From assembly GCF_000002985.6 (NCBI RefSeq), contig NC_003282.8:11346001-11410000 (forward strand): a stretch of 64,000 bases of DNA, in the 5' to 3' direction. Below the pieces are notes generated by a model. It was given only the letters and a program-made list of their open reading frames with translations. It had not been told where the DNA came from and searched no databases. The translations under genes and the position numbers were made by a program. This DNA is from Caenorhabditis elegans (taxonomy: Eukaryota; Nematoda; Chromadorea; Rhabditida; Rhabditidae). Shown in pieces: positions 36,001 through 48,553 of the stretch (position 1 is its first letter; every line of letters begins with the position of its first letter).

Positions 36001-36697
36001 AAGCCCCCATCCGTTATGACGTCGACACCCAAGTGGGTGCACACTTATTCACGTCGAACCAATTTTTTCCGTTTTTGCAACACTTATTCATTACATACGT
36101 CCTTCATTTTAATCCAACATTCGATAAATAATTCATTCAGAAATGTGCAAGATATGGTGGCATTTATGAATTTTCAATTGTTTGTTTTGTTGGAGTTAAC
36201 TATTTATTTTTTCTTCAATTCTGACAAAAGGGTTTTTAGAATATTTCTACATAAGTGTCCCATTGTTCCAGGAAACCTACAACTCATCTGTCATAGAACA
36301 TGTTGACAATGACAACGACAGGAAAAAGACGATCATATCAGGCTGCGTCCTGCTTCATTTTCTTTTTCTAGAAAATTTATAGCAACCTATTTTTCATATT
36401 TTCTGCATGATGTTTTTGTTTTCAAAGTTTTGAAGTTATGAAAATTCAGAAATAGAAGATCAACTCTCTCTTTCATAAATTATATTTGTTGTTTTGGCAC
36501 ATTGGCCAACTTTTGTAGTCAACTCATTGACTCTAAGGGAATGTTTTTGAATTTTTCAAATGTTTGAAAAATTACGGCAACTGTAATTTTTCTCATTTTT
36601 GATATTTTCATTTGATGCGAGTCGGATGTTTTAAAATAATTTTCTTTCGAAAAATTGAACACTAAAAAAATATATACGTTGCGCCTACTTTGCCCTA
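33039..36697. other. Gene-poor DNA, nothing recognised
   Basis: AT-rich sequence with only short open frames. The 60-codon minus frames at 33944-34126 and 35084-35266 lack splice partners and domain likeness. Confidence 0.5.
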
Positions 36698-38341
36698 CAC
36701 AGCGCCTCAAATCGGGAGAGTTAAGAAAATCGAGAATTGGAAAGTCCAACGGAGCGCGTTTGCACACTTTTACGGTATTAAATGAGTTTCAGACGAAATT
36801 TCGCGATTATTCGAGTTTTCAAGATGAAATTTGGAAAAAATAATTAAATATTGGGATTATTATTGCTTTAAAAAAGTTTTAAAAAACATTTTATTGAACA
36901 AATTCACGATTTGGCTGCTTTTTCATTGATTTTCGAACCGACTAGAACAAGTTAACTCTATGACAAAATTTCTACGCGAAACAAATTTTTTCAAGCATTA
37001 ATATGTTTGATTCCAATTTTTAAACGTCAGCTTGATAGAGATAACACGGTTTCACGTCTTGAAATTGTTCAAAAATGCCCACATCAACGGAAACTGTTTA
37101 GTTGGCAGCTGATCTTCACTAAACCAACACTAAATGTTCAGATCAAATCACAACTTGTTTGATCATTTGAAAAAACATTTTTGAATCATTGTTTCCCACA
37201 AAAAGCAGATGATAAGTAGTATAGCATGATGAGAATCCATTAGATTCTTCATATGCGCATAGCTATAGATACTGTATCTTCGACAACTCCTATCTCCTCA
37301 GAGATGCAAGATATCAAAAAGTGATTAACTAAGAAATTGTAGAACATATCAAAAACTATACTAATTAGTTAAAATCATGTGTTTATCTCTTAAGATGAGG
37401 GAGTTAGAGCAGCCAGTAGAATAACAAAAAGTATGCAATACAAATGTACGTCTAACTCCCCCATCTTGAAAGATAAAAACGCAGGTTAAATTGAATATCA
37501 TAGTTTTTGATGTGCTCTACAAGTTCTCAGTTGATCACTTTTTGGTATCTCACCTCTCCGAGTAGATAGGAGTTGTCGAAGTTGAGGTATCTAGAGCCGT
37601 AGAGGGCAGGAAGAACCTGATGGTTTCTTATTAAGAAAAAGAAAATATAACACGAAACTTGTAAAAAATGTTAATTTGATCATTTATGTGAGTATTTGAT
37701 CCATTTTTTAAGGAAAATTGGAGAGCAACACTTGCATAAGAAATTTGGCGTGGCATAGATCCATTGGTAGATTGGAACATTGAAATTTGATCAGAACTAT
37801 TTTTTTTTTTTTAGTGATTTTGATTGATTTGTAGCTTTATTCTAGTGAAATCTTTGATTTCATACAAGTTTTTTAACCAATTTTGCAAGATTTCCCTTGA
37901 TAAATGTTGCTTTACTTTTTTATCGATTTCGTTGTAAAGAAAAATCATTTTCTGTGTTATCAGTCAAATTAATGACTAAAACACTTTAAACAGATTCAAA
38001 CTATTAGTAAAAATTCTAAAATTGAATATTTATGCAATAAAATTGCTCTAAAATCAATTTTTATTTGCAAAATTCTGTTTTTCAGATTCGCCGAAATTCA
38101 GAGCTCATTTCGAGCTTATTTGGGGGAAAATTTATATTAAGATGAAGTAAATCGCATCGCGAACAGTCTCTGGGCGGTCCCGCATATTGAAAATTGCTTT
38201 AAAATCCCTAAAATCCAGCAAAAACGCGATATTTTACTGTTTTGTTACACATTAATTCCAATTCGTGCGACGTCTGCAGCAAACGCGCTCCCGCGCCAAA
38301 ACCACTTCTTTAGCTCTTCTCTCCCGATCTGAGGCGCTGTG
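36698..38341. mobile_element. 1.64-kb CACAG-ended DNA element, copy 1
   Basis: The ends are 23-bp terminal inverted repeats starting CACAGCGCCTCAAATCGG and, inverted at the right, CACAGCGCCTCAGATCGG. CCCTA flanks both sides as a 5-bp target duplication. Just inside each end lies GGAGCGCGTTTGC. There is no transposase frame. A nearly identical copy in opposite orientation is at 52600-54244. The 5-bp duplication and CAC terminus recall Transib-like elements, but the class is not proved. Confidence 0.85.
37270..37600. repeat. Internal ~150-bp inverted repeat within copy 1
   Basis: Arms at about 37270-37425 and 37445-37600 are inverted, diverged copies (shared blocks ATAGGAGTTGTCGAAG, AAAAAGTGATYAACT, TTAGAGCAGCC/CTAACTCCC). 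They form a second palindrome centred inside the element. Confidence 0.6.
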
Positions 38342-40523
38342 CCCTAAAGATTACTGTAACTTGGCACGATATAATAATTTAATCTACAGCTGAGCTGGTC
38401 TCAAAAATTTTGCCATTTGGAAAATATACATTTTTGTATCCTTATTTTACAGGCCCCAAGCAATTTAAACTTGCTTCTGAAAATATTTTGCTTCAAGAAT
38501 GTTTTGGAAAGCTTAGGGAATATTGAAACTAACAATGTGGAAAACTCAAGTTGTCATTAAATTCTCATAGTGAACTAATAAAAATGTGTTAAAGACAGTA
38601 AAATGTAAAATTACTCGTTAGTTAATGAAAAAATTGCAGCTTTCAAGTTGAAATTTTGCGCCCATCATTATACACGTACCTACTGCCAAATAACACTTTT
38701 TTACGGTTCAAAACATCAATTTTGAATAGGGAATAAAAACTGTCTCAAGCCAAACTGCGCAGAAATTGTCCACCGAAGTTCTTGCCTGAAGGCATAAAAT
38801 AGGCAATATGTAGGCAGGTCTAGAAACGTGCCCGTTTACCCTGGAAGCACCCACATTTTCCGAATGTAGCCCATTATCTGAAAGTACATAAATGTATCTG
38901 AAGCCTACCAGGATTCTGGAATGTCATTTTCAGAAGTAGAGAGTTTCTGCAATTGGCGTTTCGTATTTTCTTCCATCATGTGACTAACACATTGAAACAA
39001 ATTTAATAAACTTCATTGACGCAGTTTTTTTTTGCAAATTTGGAGCAATGAGTTATTTAATTTTCTTGGGTGAATATTTGCACTTTCAAACTAATAATCC
39101 ACGATGTTTATTTTCCATTTTCTAGAATATTCCAATAATTATTTCTGCGTGGGCTTCAAACTTATGATGATTGTTTCTGAAATCTCAAACCCCAATACGT
39201 TTCTTATATTCGTGGCAATTATTCATAGGCAATCCACACAAATTCACATTTTCTATCCCATTTCCTTATGACCCTGTGACTTGATTACTTTTCCGCTTAT
39301 GACATAAAAATGAATAGCAACGAAAATTGACATGTTTATAGGATTTTTGGAGAAAAATAGGAATAGACTTACTCCAGAACTTTGAAGCATACGGCTTTCT
39401 GACCTCTTTTTTCCAGTTATATGCTCCATGAAAACTATTTTGTATCAACATTTTGTATTTTCCTGAAAAAGTGTATTACAGGAAATGCAAGTTTGTCTAG
39501 GGGGCATTCATCCGTTTCTTTTTGCAAAAACAAGTGATATACCTCAATTTGTTCTCTGAATTTCATAGAGTATTCTAATTTATTTCTTCACTTTCTATTT
39601 GTATTTTTTATAACTTTTCAATGGGTTCAAAGTATAAGACCACAAAAAAAGAAACAAAATCTCAGAATAAAATAAAATTTTTGAAGCTGTTTCGTTCTGG
39701 ATGAGAGCATCCTCATCTTCTAAACTTCATTTAATTGCATTCTTTTTTTCTTTTATTTTGCATTTTGCATACACAGGTCATCCAAATAAGTGAACTAACA
39801 TAAATTACTACGCGCTGACGCAAACTTGAAGTTGGGTGTTGTGGTGCAAAATTCATTGCAAAAATTGAAGATAAATAATCAAGCAAAATAGTTCAGAAAT
39901 AAGCTTTTCTTGAGTATAAAAAAATGTTTATATTTTGTATCTTGTAACTCACATTTTATCTAACTATGGGAACCTACCAAGCCGGCAACAACGGTTTTAG
40001 TGTTTATTCAAATCCTAAACTCATTTTTCGTCCCCCAGAAACCGTTTTTTTTCAAAGGATGTAACCTCACACTAAATGAGCCGCCAGTAAAAAAAACTAC
40101 GTGGCATTACACAATTCATCAAAACTTTTTAAAACTTTAACTCTCTTCACTTAAATCTGCAAAATTTTAAGAAACTGTGAATTGACTTTCCCATCGGGAC
40201 TAGACCGTTTTTAATTGTTTTCCCTCTGGTTGAAAATTTCAGTTTTTCCCATGACAGATATCCAGATAGTGGAACTGCTTTTTTTGTTTTTTTTTTTCAT
40301 GAGACTTTTCACTTTTCCGACACTTACTTCCGTTTTTTTATTGTGTTCAACGCAAACTATTTTTTCTCTGGTCGCATTTGGAATACAAATGAGTTTATTT
40401 ATTGATTTTTGGGTTTAGGAAGAAACGATCGATTAAAAAATTTGGATTATTCGAAGTTTGAGCGTTTGAAAACTTTTTTCTTCAAAAATGATAAAGATTC
40501 CGTTTTCCTGAATTTTAACTAAC

Positions 40524-40526
<3 letters not shown>

Positions 40527-40565
<39 letters not shown>
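40527..40565. repeat. (TA)n microsatellite
   Basis: About 19 uninterrupted TA units. Confidence 0.95.
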
Positions 40566-40571
<6 letters not shown>

Positions 40572-43222
40572 TGATTATTCAAAGTACCAGGTACCCAGTC
40601 AGTTTTCCAATAAATACCAACTATAGAACTTAAAGATGACGTGAGTAAAGATTTATAAAACAAAAAATAGTTTGAAATTCAGAACTACAAAAAAATAAAA
40701 CCAAAAAAATTCGAAGAAAAAGAAGAAACCCTCAATTTGAAGAACGTTTTTTTTGTGAAGTTTTGTTTGAGTTCCCTTTGAAACGAAAACTGCATTTTTC
40801 CAATTTTTTAAAATCAATCAGATGGAACAATCCGGGCATAAAACATGCACGCATACTTGGAGACGAGTTCTAATTAGAAAAGATTTATAAAATATTCACT
40901 GAAACTGTACTCGAACACTTTTAACATTCACTCTAAAAAGGTTTCAGCTCAACAATACTTACTCCTATTGAAAACTTCAAGAGCATATGATACTCAGCAA
41001 AAAAAGTAATATTTTATTTATTTTCTAACTACTAATAGCCCATCAGCTCATTCAGTTTTCTACTCGTTTCCCTTCATCTTGTTCCAATCACTTTCTCGTC
41101 TTCACAATCAGTTTTCAATCATCAAAGTACCTCATAAAAGCCAACTGTCCTTCTTCCAAATCATTAAATCACTTCTAAACTCCTAGGAACCTCTGAACTC
41201 ATTAGTTAATTCTTCAATGATAAGAGACTACTGTACTTACTTCATTTTTCGTTTCCTTCATCTCTTGTCTGTCATGCAAATCTTTGCGAAAAATAAGGCG
41301 GTGCATTGAAATGAAAAGTTCAAAAGAGATAGAAAGAGTTGAAACAAGTTGTGACATCCGTTTGAGTAGAGACTGAGTGAGGGAGTGAGAGATAAAAATT
41401 TAGTTTTTTGTTTGTTATTTTTATTCATATTTTTTGGTAGGATATGTTGTTCGACTCATGAGACCAATCATTAAGATTGACGATTTTTTTTGGCAAAAAC
41501 AAAACCATTTTAAGTTATGTGTTCTCATTCTGGAGAGAATTCGGTCAGCTCTTCATCTGATCCTCGTGTTTTTTTCATTTTAAAGTGAACAAGTTATTGT
41601 TATTCTGATGTGGTTTACGGTATTTTATAAGTTTTTCAAGACTACTTTTTTTTGAACATAGGGATTTCTAAAACACATTCGAAATTTGACAATTTTCAAA
41701 TAATAAGATGTTTGAAAATATGCTGCTATTTTTCTAAACTTTGATTGTTGTGTGTCTTCTAAAGAATTTCCAAACTTTCAGCCTCAGTTTTGCAAAATTT
41801 TCAGAGATCTTGAATTTTGAGATCAATGACCACAGACGGTTATCAAAAGTTTACAAATAATTTTCGAAAATCCGCACTGAAATAGGTGATTTTAAAAGCT
41901 GATTTTGATGCATTTTTGATTAAAAAAAAATACTATTTGTGTTTATTTTTTAATTTTCAAATTTACAAGAAATTTTGCTTTTGGAAAAATATAGAGCATT
42001 AGAATACAATTACAATTAATAATATTACTATTTGAAACTCGTGGAAAAAAGTATTGGTTGACTTTCAAAAATAATGCGAAAGCTTTGTTTTCACCACTTT
42101 TTTCTGTAATAAAAAACCCAAAGAATTTTTGAAAGTTTGCACTGTATTTGATCAAATTTCCACCGCTTGCGCTTTCAAACAAACTTGTTAGAGTTTTTAA
42201 TTTAAAAAATCTAACATTTTGCATAAACTTGCATCAGTCACACTTTTGGACCAAAGTCAACCATGAAATATTTAAAACATTTCTAAGATTGCTACAATTT
42301 ACTCTTAGGTTTTTGATTTAGTTTTTATTCGAAAAAGAAGAAAAATCTCAACCTTTCAAGATTTTCCGTTTGATCAACTAACTTTTGTCACATAATTATA
42401 AGGTTCACCTGGACATGTCACATGTGAGAACTCTTCTTTTTCTGAAACCTTTTTTTTCCACAAATGTTCTCATTTTCTTCACATCTCTATCTTTTTTCTA
42501 TTATTTTTTCGTCGTTTTCTCCTCAATCTGCCACGTCAAAATCATGTCAAACTCTTTGAGAGCACTGACTTCTCGTCAAATCTCTCTTTGATTTCTTGTG
42601 ACGCGCGAGCCATCAATGACTAAACCTTTGCAGGAACAATATAATTTTTGTCCCCTATCTAGTTAGTTCCTTAATCTTAACCACAAAGATCATACACTTT
42701 TCCGTTTAGAAATAATCTTCTAACACAAAAGGTAAGGAATGTGTCATTAATGGAAAAGACCTCAATGAACATGAACTCAATTGCTTATTGACTCCCACGT
42801 CGTAAAAATCAAATTGAAATAAACTCCTGCTAACTCTGTTATTTTCTCTAAATTTGCATTGACTTCCGCAGACTTTTATAATCGAATCCCAAAGTTGATT
42901 AGCTTCGATTTCTCTCTTTGCCACGCATTCCAAGTATTCTGCATCTTTTTTTAAATTCAGTTAATTTATCATTTGATTCCATTGCTATAAATTTGAAATA
43001 TATCACGTACAAGTTTAAATTAGACTCTTTAGTGGGTGTTAAGAAGGTTTTGATGAAAGTGTACTTGAACATTAGACAGATTTATGCTATAGTTTTAAAA
43101 GATATTTTAGATTAGGAAGAAGTTTGAAGCCGCATTTGATTTTCAAAAAAAAAGAGCATTTGTTTTTTCTTAAAAACTTTATAATACCTATTAGAAAATC
43201 TTTGTAAATTTCTATTAGAAAG

Positions 43223-43475
43223 TACCGTATTCCTCAATTAGTCTTGCACCCCAATTCTTGTCTTACCAGTAATACTATGAGGAAATTTTGAGAAATTACT
43301 AAATTTTTTTGGATAAGTAAAATTTGAATGTGATTAAATGGCTTAAACGGAATAAAGTTGAATTTTCAACAAAAGTTGGTAACTTTTCCAAAGTTATTGA
43401 GCTTTCAAAATTTAGTCTTGCACCCCTACGGGCCAAAAAATTAGTATTGCATGCAAGACTAATAGAGGAAACTCC
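43223..43475. mobile_element. Small TIR element, copy B (GTGCAAGACTAAT family)
   Basis: The left end TACCGTATTCCTCAATTAGT is followed by CTTGCACC. The right end, read on minus, has TTTCCTCTATTAGTCTTGCA. It is homologous in opposite orientation to copy A near 32.8-33.0 kb. About 253 bp, non-coding, reminiscent of mariner-derived MITEs. Confidence 0.7.
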
Positions 43476-46400
43476 TTAAATTATTTCAAGATTTTTTATC
43501 TGAAATTACAGACTATGAAACACGTTTCCATGTTCTTGATTCCCTTAATTTTACTTTTTTTCATTTTTGGAAAACCAACAAGTTCACATGAACTTGGGGT
43601 AAATGTCAAAAATTCCAATTTCCCATAACTATGCGCCTGTGAGTCGTGCTTCTTTTGAATACATAATTCTTAATTACGAGTTTTTGAATTTTAGATTGTT
43701 ATGACTTGCGTACACTGAGTTATTGGTTTGTACTTCAATCAGATATATTCAATCTTCTTAATAATTCGAGAATAATTTAAGAAAGAAAATTGTTCGTTAT
43801 TATGAGATCATCATTTACTATAAGAGCTATGCGATCTCTTGAAGATCATTGAAATTATTCATTTCATCAAATGAATTCCACTACATATTGGACATTGATG
43901 TGTTGAATATATACCAATATACCTGCTATACACAGACATCTACACTTAAATTAACATTTTTATATGAGGACGATGATGAAAAAGAAGAAGATTCTTCTGA
44001 CTTATTTACTCATTCTTTTTGCCTTTAAACCGATAAATGTGCTCTTTGTGGAAGATATCTTATGTTGTCATTACCAGCTATTCATTTGACCACTTTTCTT
44101 TCTTTTTTCCTTTCTTTATACAACGCAAAAGACTTATTGAATAAAAACAAAAAACTAAATCCTAAATATTCGAATATATGATATTCCTTCCTTTTTATCT
44201 AGAAAAAACGTGCTTGTGACATGTAAAAAGAGCTTCTGGATCAAAATTTGAGTAGAAAAGTCACTCTGAAAAAGTGGGCGTTGTCTGACAAATTCTTTGA
44301 ACTTTTTTCGTTCTCTTTATTTATCACTTGTGGGGAACTTTTTTTTCTGAATAGTAGTTTGATGAACATGTTCCAAAATATTTACACTAAAAGTCCGAGG
44401 ATGCATTACGTTTTTTGTCGTTCATCTGATTGAGCTAATATTAAAATAATTTGGGAAAACACGTTAGATTTTGGGTTTTTGTAACATTCAACGAAAGAAT
44501 AATATTTTTAGATGAAGGCCCTGTAAAGTTAGTACAGATTTTCAAGCTATGTATTATATGAGAGCTTACCAATGTTTTTTCTCAAATTTAATTTTTTTCA
44601 ATTCTGTGAAGCCAACGATATTTTCAAATTTTCAGTCGACAAAACGGGTAACCTCTTGCTGAAAATTATGTGATATATTTACTTACTTTATGGGAAGACT
44701 AACTTGTCAAATCGAGACTGTTCATCTGGTTGAGAACTTGTTTGCCTCTTCCCAGACGCTTGCTCCCTCGCACCATTCTGGTCAATGTTCCCGTGGAATA
44801 TTTAGTCACAACTTATGTTTGTTTGGAACAAATTTTGATTTTCATCTAGGGAATTCCCAGAGATAATTTGGATAATATGCTTCTGTAGTTTTTCGATGTT
44901 TTAAATCATTTTTTCATCATAAAAAATTCCATTTTGTGGTAGAATAAAACGTTTTTATTTTTTAATGGATGCCTACATACCGCCTGCATTAGTGCTTAGT
45001 TTTAAGATCAAAATGTGATTTGGCAATACTAGGCTTATGGATTGTTCCACTGAAAGTCAATTTCCGTTTCATAAAAAGTTCCAAAATGTAATTTGAAGTC
45101 CCCCTCTTTTAAAAGTATGACACATGGATGCAACTTCCCACGATTCTTAAGCTCCACCCATCTCTCAATTCCATTTTTAAATATCATTTATCCATGACCG
45201 ATTAGTGTGAGCTCGAAAGATGAAACAAGCTTCGTTTTTCATTTCAGTTATTTTATGTTCTTAATATTTGTTTTTCATATTTCATGGAACCCCTTTTTTG
45301 GGTTATTTTTGCGTTTTAATGAGTTTTTCCAGACAAATCAAAAACACTTTCATTGAAATGAAATTTAAAATCTTTTCATGAAAATTAACAACAATTTTCG
45401 TATCAAAATAATTCATCAATCTCATGTTAGAGTTCAATGAAAATAATTTGACCGATTGCGTGTTTGGAAAATTATTTTGTTTCCACAACCCGGAAATTGG
45501 AAACAAAAACCTTATATTTCGGAACGATTTCGGCTTTTGCCCCCTTCAAGCGTCCACCGTCACCCATGTGATGTTTCTCGGCTTACAACTTTTGAAATAC
45601 GTATCAGATTTCCAAGAGATCAGGAGACGCAGACGATAAATCACGTCACGGATACGTGTTACCGCAACTTGAACCTATCTAACCTTTCTTTTTTTTTGTA
45701 ACTTTTTAAACTCTACTTTGTGTCTTGAAACAATTGCTCTTGTTTTGAGATCGAAGTATTTTTGAAAAACACGTGTTTTTGAAGTTTAAATCTATTTTTA
45801 AGATTTAGAAAAAAAGAAACTTCAGATATAGATTTCAAAAGTTTGTGTGTAGTTTTCAAACTAGACTTTTTACACGGTGAAGGCGTTGTGGGCGCCTCCG
45901 GCCCTCATCGAGATGGTCAAGCATCAGGCACTCGTTGAAATCCTAGTTAAGTTGAAAAACAACGTAATAATAATTGTTTTTTTTCACGAAATTTCAAACT
46001 GTTTTCGCCCAACTGCTGAAGTTTCTAACAATATATTGCATTCGAAATAATCTATTGAGGAAACTCATATCTCTTTTAATTTAGAATATGCCAATAAATA
46101 TGTAACTGCAAAACTATAGAAGAATGTAAAAGTAACATTTTCTAGATAGAAGTCTTAAATATACAAAAAAACTATCAAAGTTAAGCAAAAAGATGCGAGG
46201 CGAAAAGAGGAAATATAGTTTTTGGAAGCAACAAAAATATGTGTCGCCAATTTTTCTTGCTGAAAAATAAACACTGATGACTTTTCTAACTTTTTTGCAA
46301 TCTTTTGTTGTTACTCTGTTAGCATCTTCATTCGGGTACCTATGCGAAAAATGTTCAAGAGGTTAGCACTCAAACAGCACAAAAAATGTTTTGCTTGCGA

Positions 46401-47179
46401 ACAGTCTAACTTGTGCAAACTAGAAAGCCTTTGAAAAATGAGCACAATAACTATTCGTGACACATTTGGTTTTAAGTTTGTTAGAGTTGTAGAAAAGTTT
46501 TGAATTGAAATTATCAGTTTTTATTAATATTAATAAACCAGACGTCATTCTTATTTTTCTCATAAAAATTGACACCATCTTTGTCCATCTTTATCCCATT
46601 TCGTCCTTATTTTCTTTCTGTTTTTCATTCCAATTTTTATGAATGAAATTTGAATTTCTTCCAAGAACTACTTCATTACCCCATTGGCACTTTCTTTTCT
46701 CAATTCTTAATTTTTTTATTGAGATAAGTAAATATTAAAAGTTGTGTTATGCTCTTCGAACTTTTTTCTTTCTGATTTCTGTTCAAATCGTTGAAAACCA
46801 GAAATCTCTTCATTTGACAAGAAAAATAAATTTAAAAGCTCCAGATTACATTGGGGGGAAATGTATCTGGAAGTGTGCGTCAGATGATCATAAATTGGGA
46901 TCAACTTTGTTTTTGAAATTTTTTTTTTCCGAAAATTACAAATTGTTTTCGACAAAATAAACAGATTTGTGAAAAACTATATCAAAGCTATTTTTTAATC
47001 AACGAGAATATCAAGAAATGTTGATGGGTTCGGTTTTTTATTTATTTTTTAGAGCAAATCGTTTTAAAATAATTTTCGACATCTGGAAAAAATATTTCCA
47101 AATGTTTTTTATTTCTCTGGAAAACGCCGAAACATAGAAACAATTGTTAAATCGAAGAATGAGCGACGTGTGCTTCACT

Positions 47180-47525
47180 CCTAGCGAATCACTGATAGGT
47201 CGGCGCCATCCGAAATTTCCGGCAAGCGGCAATTTCGGAAATTGCCGGTTTTGGAAATTTCCGGCAATTTTCAAACCTAATTATGTTTTGGAAATTGTAA
47301 AAATTTCAACATGTTTTTTTAGTATTTAGTTAGTCTTTTTTTTTTTAAAGAAACGGATTAAATCATTTTGAGCTTGAAAATAGAAAATTGCTCATCAAAA
47401 TGCATGTTTAGGCCCCTAAATCTACAAAAAGTATTAAATTTATATTTCCGGCAATGGACAATTCCGGCAATCGCCGAAATTTCCAAAAATTCCATTGCCG
47501 AACGGCAATTGCCGCGCACCTCTGC
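47180..47525. repeat. Dispersed repeat rich in CCGGCAATT/AATTGCCGG
   Basis: Many overlapping inverted copies of GCCGGAAATTTCCGGCA-like sequence occur at 47190-47275 and again at 47445-47520, with AT-rich DNA between. The pattern is that of a Caenorhabditis fold-back repeat. Confidence 0.6.
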
Positions 47526-48553
47526 GTTCAAATTAATATAATCTAAATTAATAGCGTTTTTGTCATTTTCCCATAGTCCCCCATAGTCCTCCTTACTAAA
47601 AACTTTTACTCAAAAATCTTTTTAAAAAATCTCCTTTCAGTTTTTAAATCACAACTTGTCTCTGACTGTTTCTGGTTTACCTCTCAAACTATGTTCGATG
47701 TTAATCATAAAACTCCCACAACAAAATGAAATGTAATCATATTTTCTCAATTTGTACACTTCGAATCATCCCTTCACACTTTCTTTGACGTCTTCATACA
47801 CTTCGATCGTATTCAATAGGAAATGGGCGGAGTTTGGCTTCCACTTTTTTTTTTGGCTTGAAGGCTTATGTTTTTTTGCTGAATCGTTTCTTAAGAAGAT
47901 AGGAAGTTCCTTGTGAAAAAATACATAGTTACTGCAGAGATGCTTTATTTTAAGGTGGTTATATACAATGAAAAGTTTAAATGTTTCATTGTCCAAATAA
48001 TTTTTTAAAAGTTTTTTATTGCATCTTCTTTCCTAATAGGCAACCACGCCTTCCAACTATCATGTCTTCCTTACGTCTGTTTAAAAAATTTTGACTTAGA
48101 ATTCCTACTTCTTAATGTTCCATTTTGTCAATAGGCACGCTTGTAGGCACGAGTAAGGCAGGCTTTTTTTGTTTTCTAGATGACATATTCAATTTTTTCG
48201 AATTCTTTTCAATTTTTCCCTGGAACTACACTTATAATTCCTTTTATTTCCTGCCACGTCCTGTCTGTCTCTTTGGCTCTGCCACGTCATCATTTTCTCT
48301 ATTGAATTTCAATTTCAAATCGGACACTAATTTGCAATCCTTGCCCAGTGAGCCAGTGAGCCACGTAGACGATTCGAAAACAACACATTATGCGAACTTC
48401 CGTTTTCTTGGGACACTCTTCCTCAAAGACGCAAAAATATTTTTTTTGAAAGTCCACATAACTCTTCAATACTTTTTTGTTTGTTTTTGCTTTCTTTTTT
48501 GTTCTATTTTGAAAATTATCATTAAGCTTTCTTAATTTTCAGAATTCAAAATA

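Larger units (their letters stand above)
38342..48553. other. Ten-kb gene-free region
   Basis: No gene could be supported on either strand. It includes a (TA)n tract (40527-40565), the small TIR element copy B (43223-43475), a GC-rich snippet at 45880-45950 and a CCGGCAATT-rich repeat at 47180-47525. The right end presumably contains the promoter of the 7TM gene at 48554. Confidence 0.5.

Noticed and set aside
48125-48535. 136-codon frame upstream of the 7TM gene
   Set aside because: Phe/Leu-rich translation of T-rich DNA directly before the trans-splice acceptor; more likely promoter and outron.
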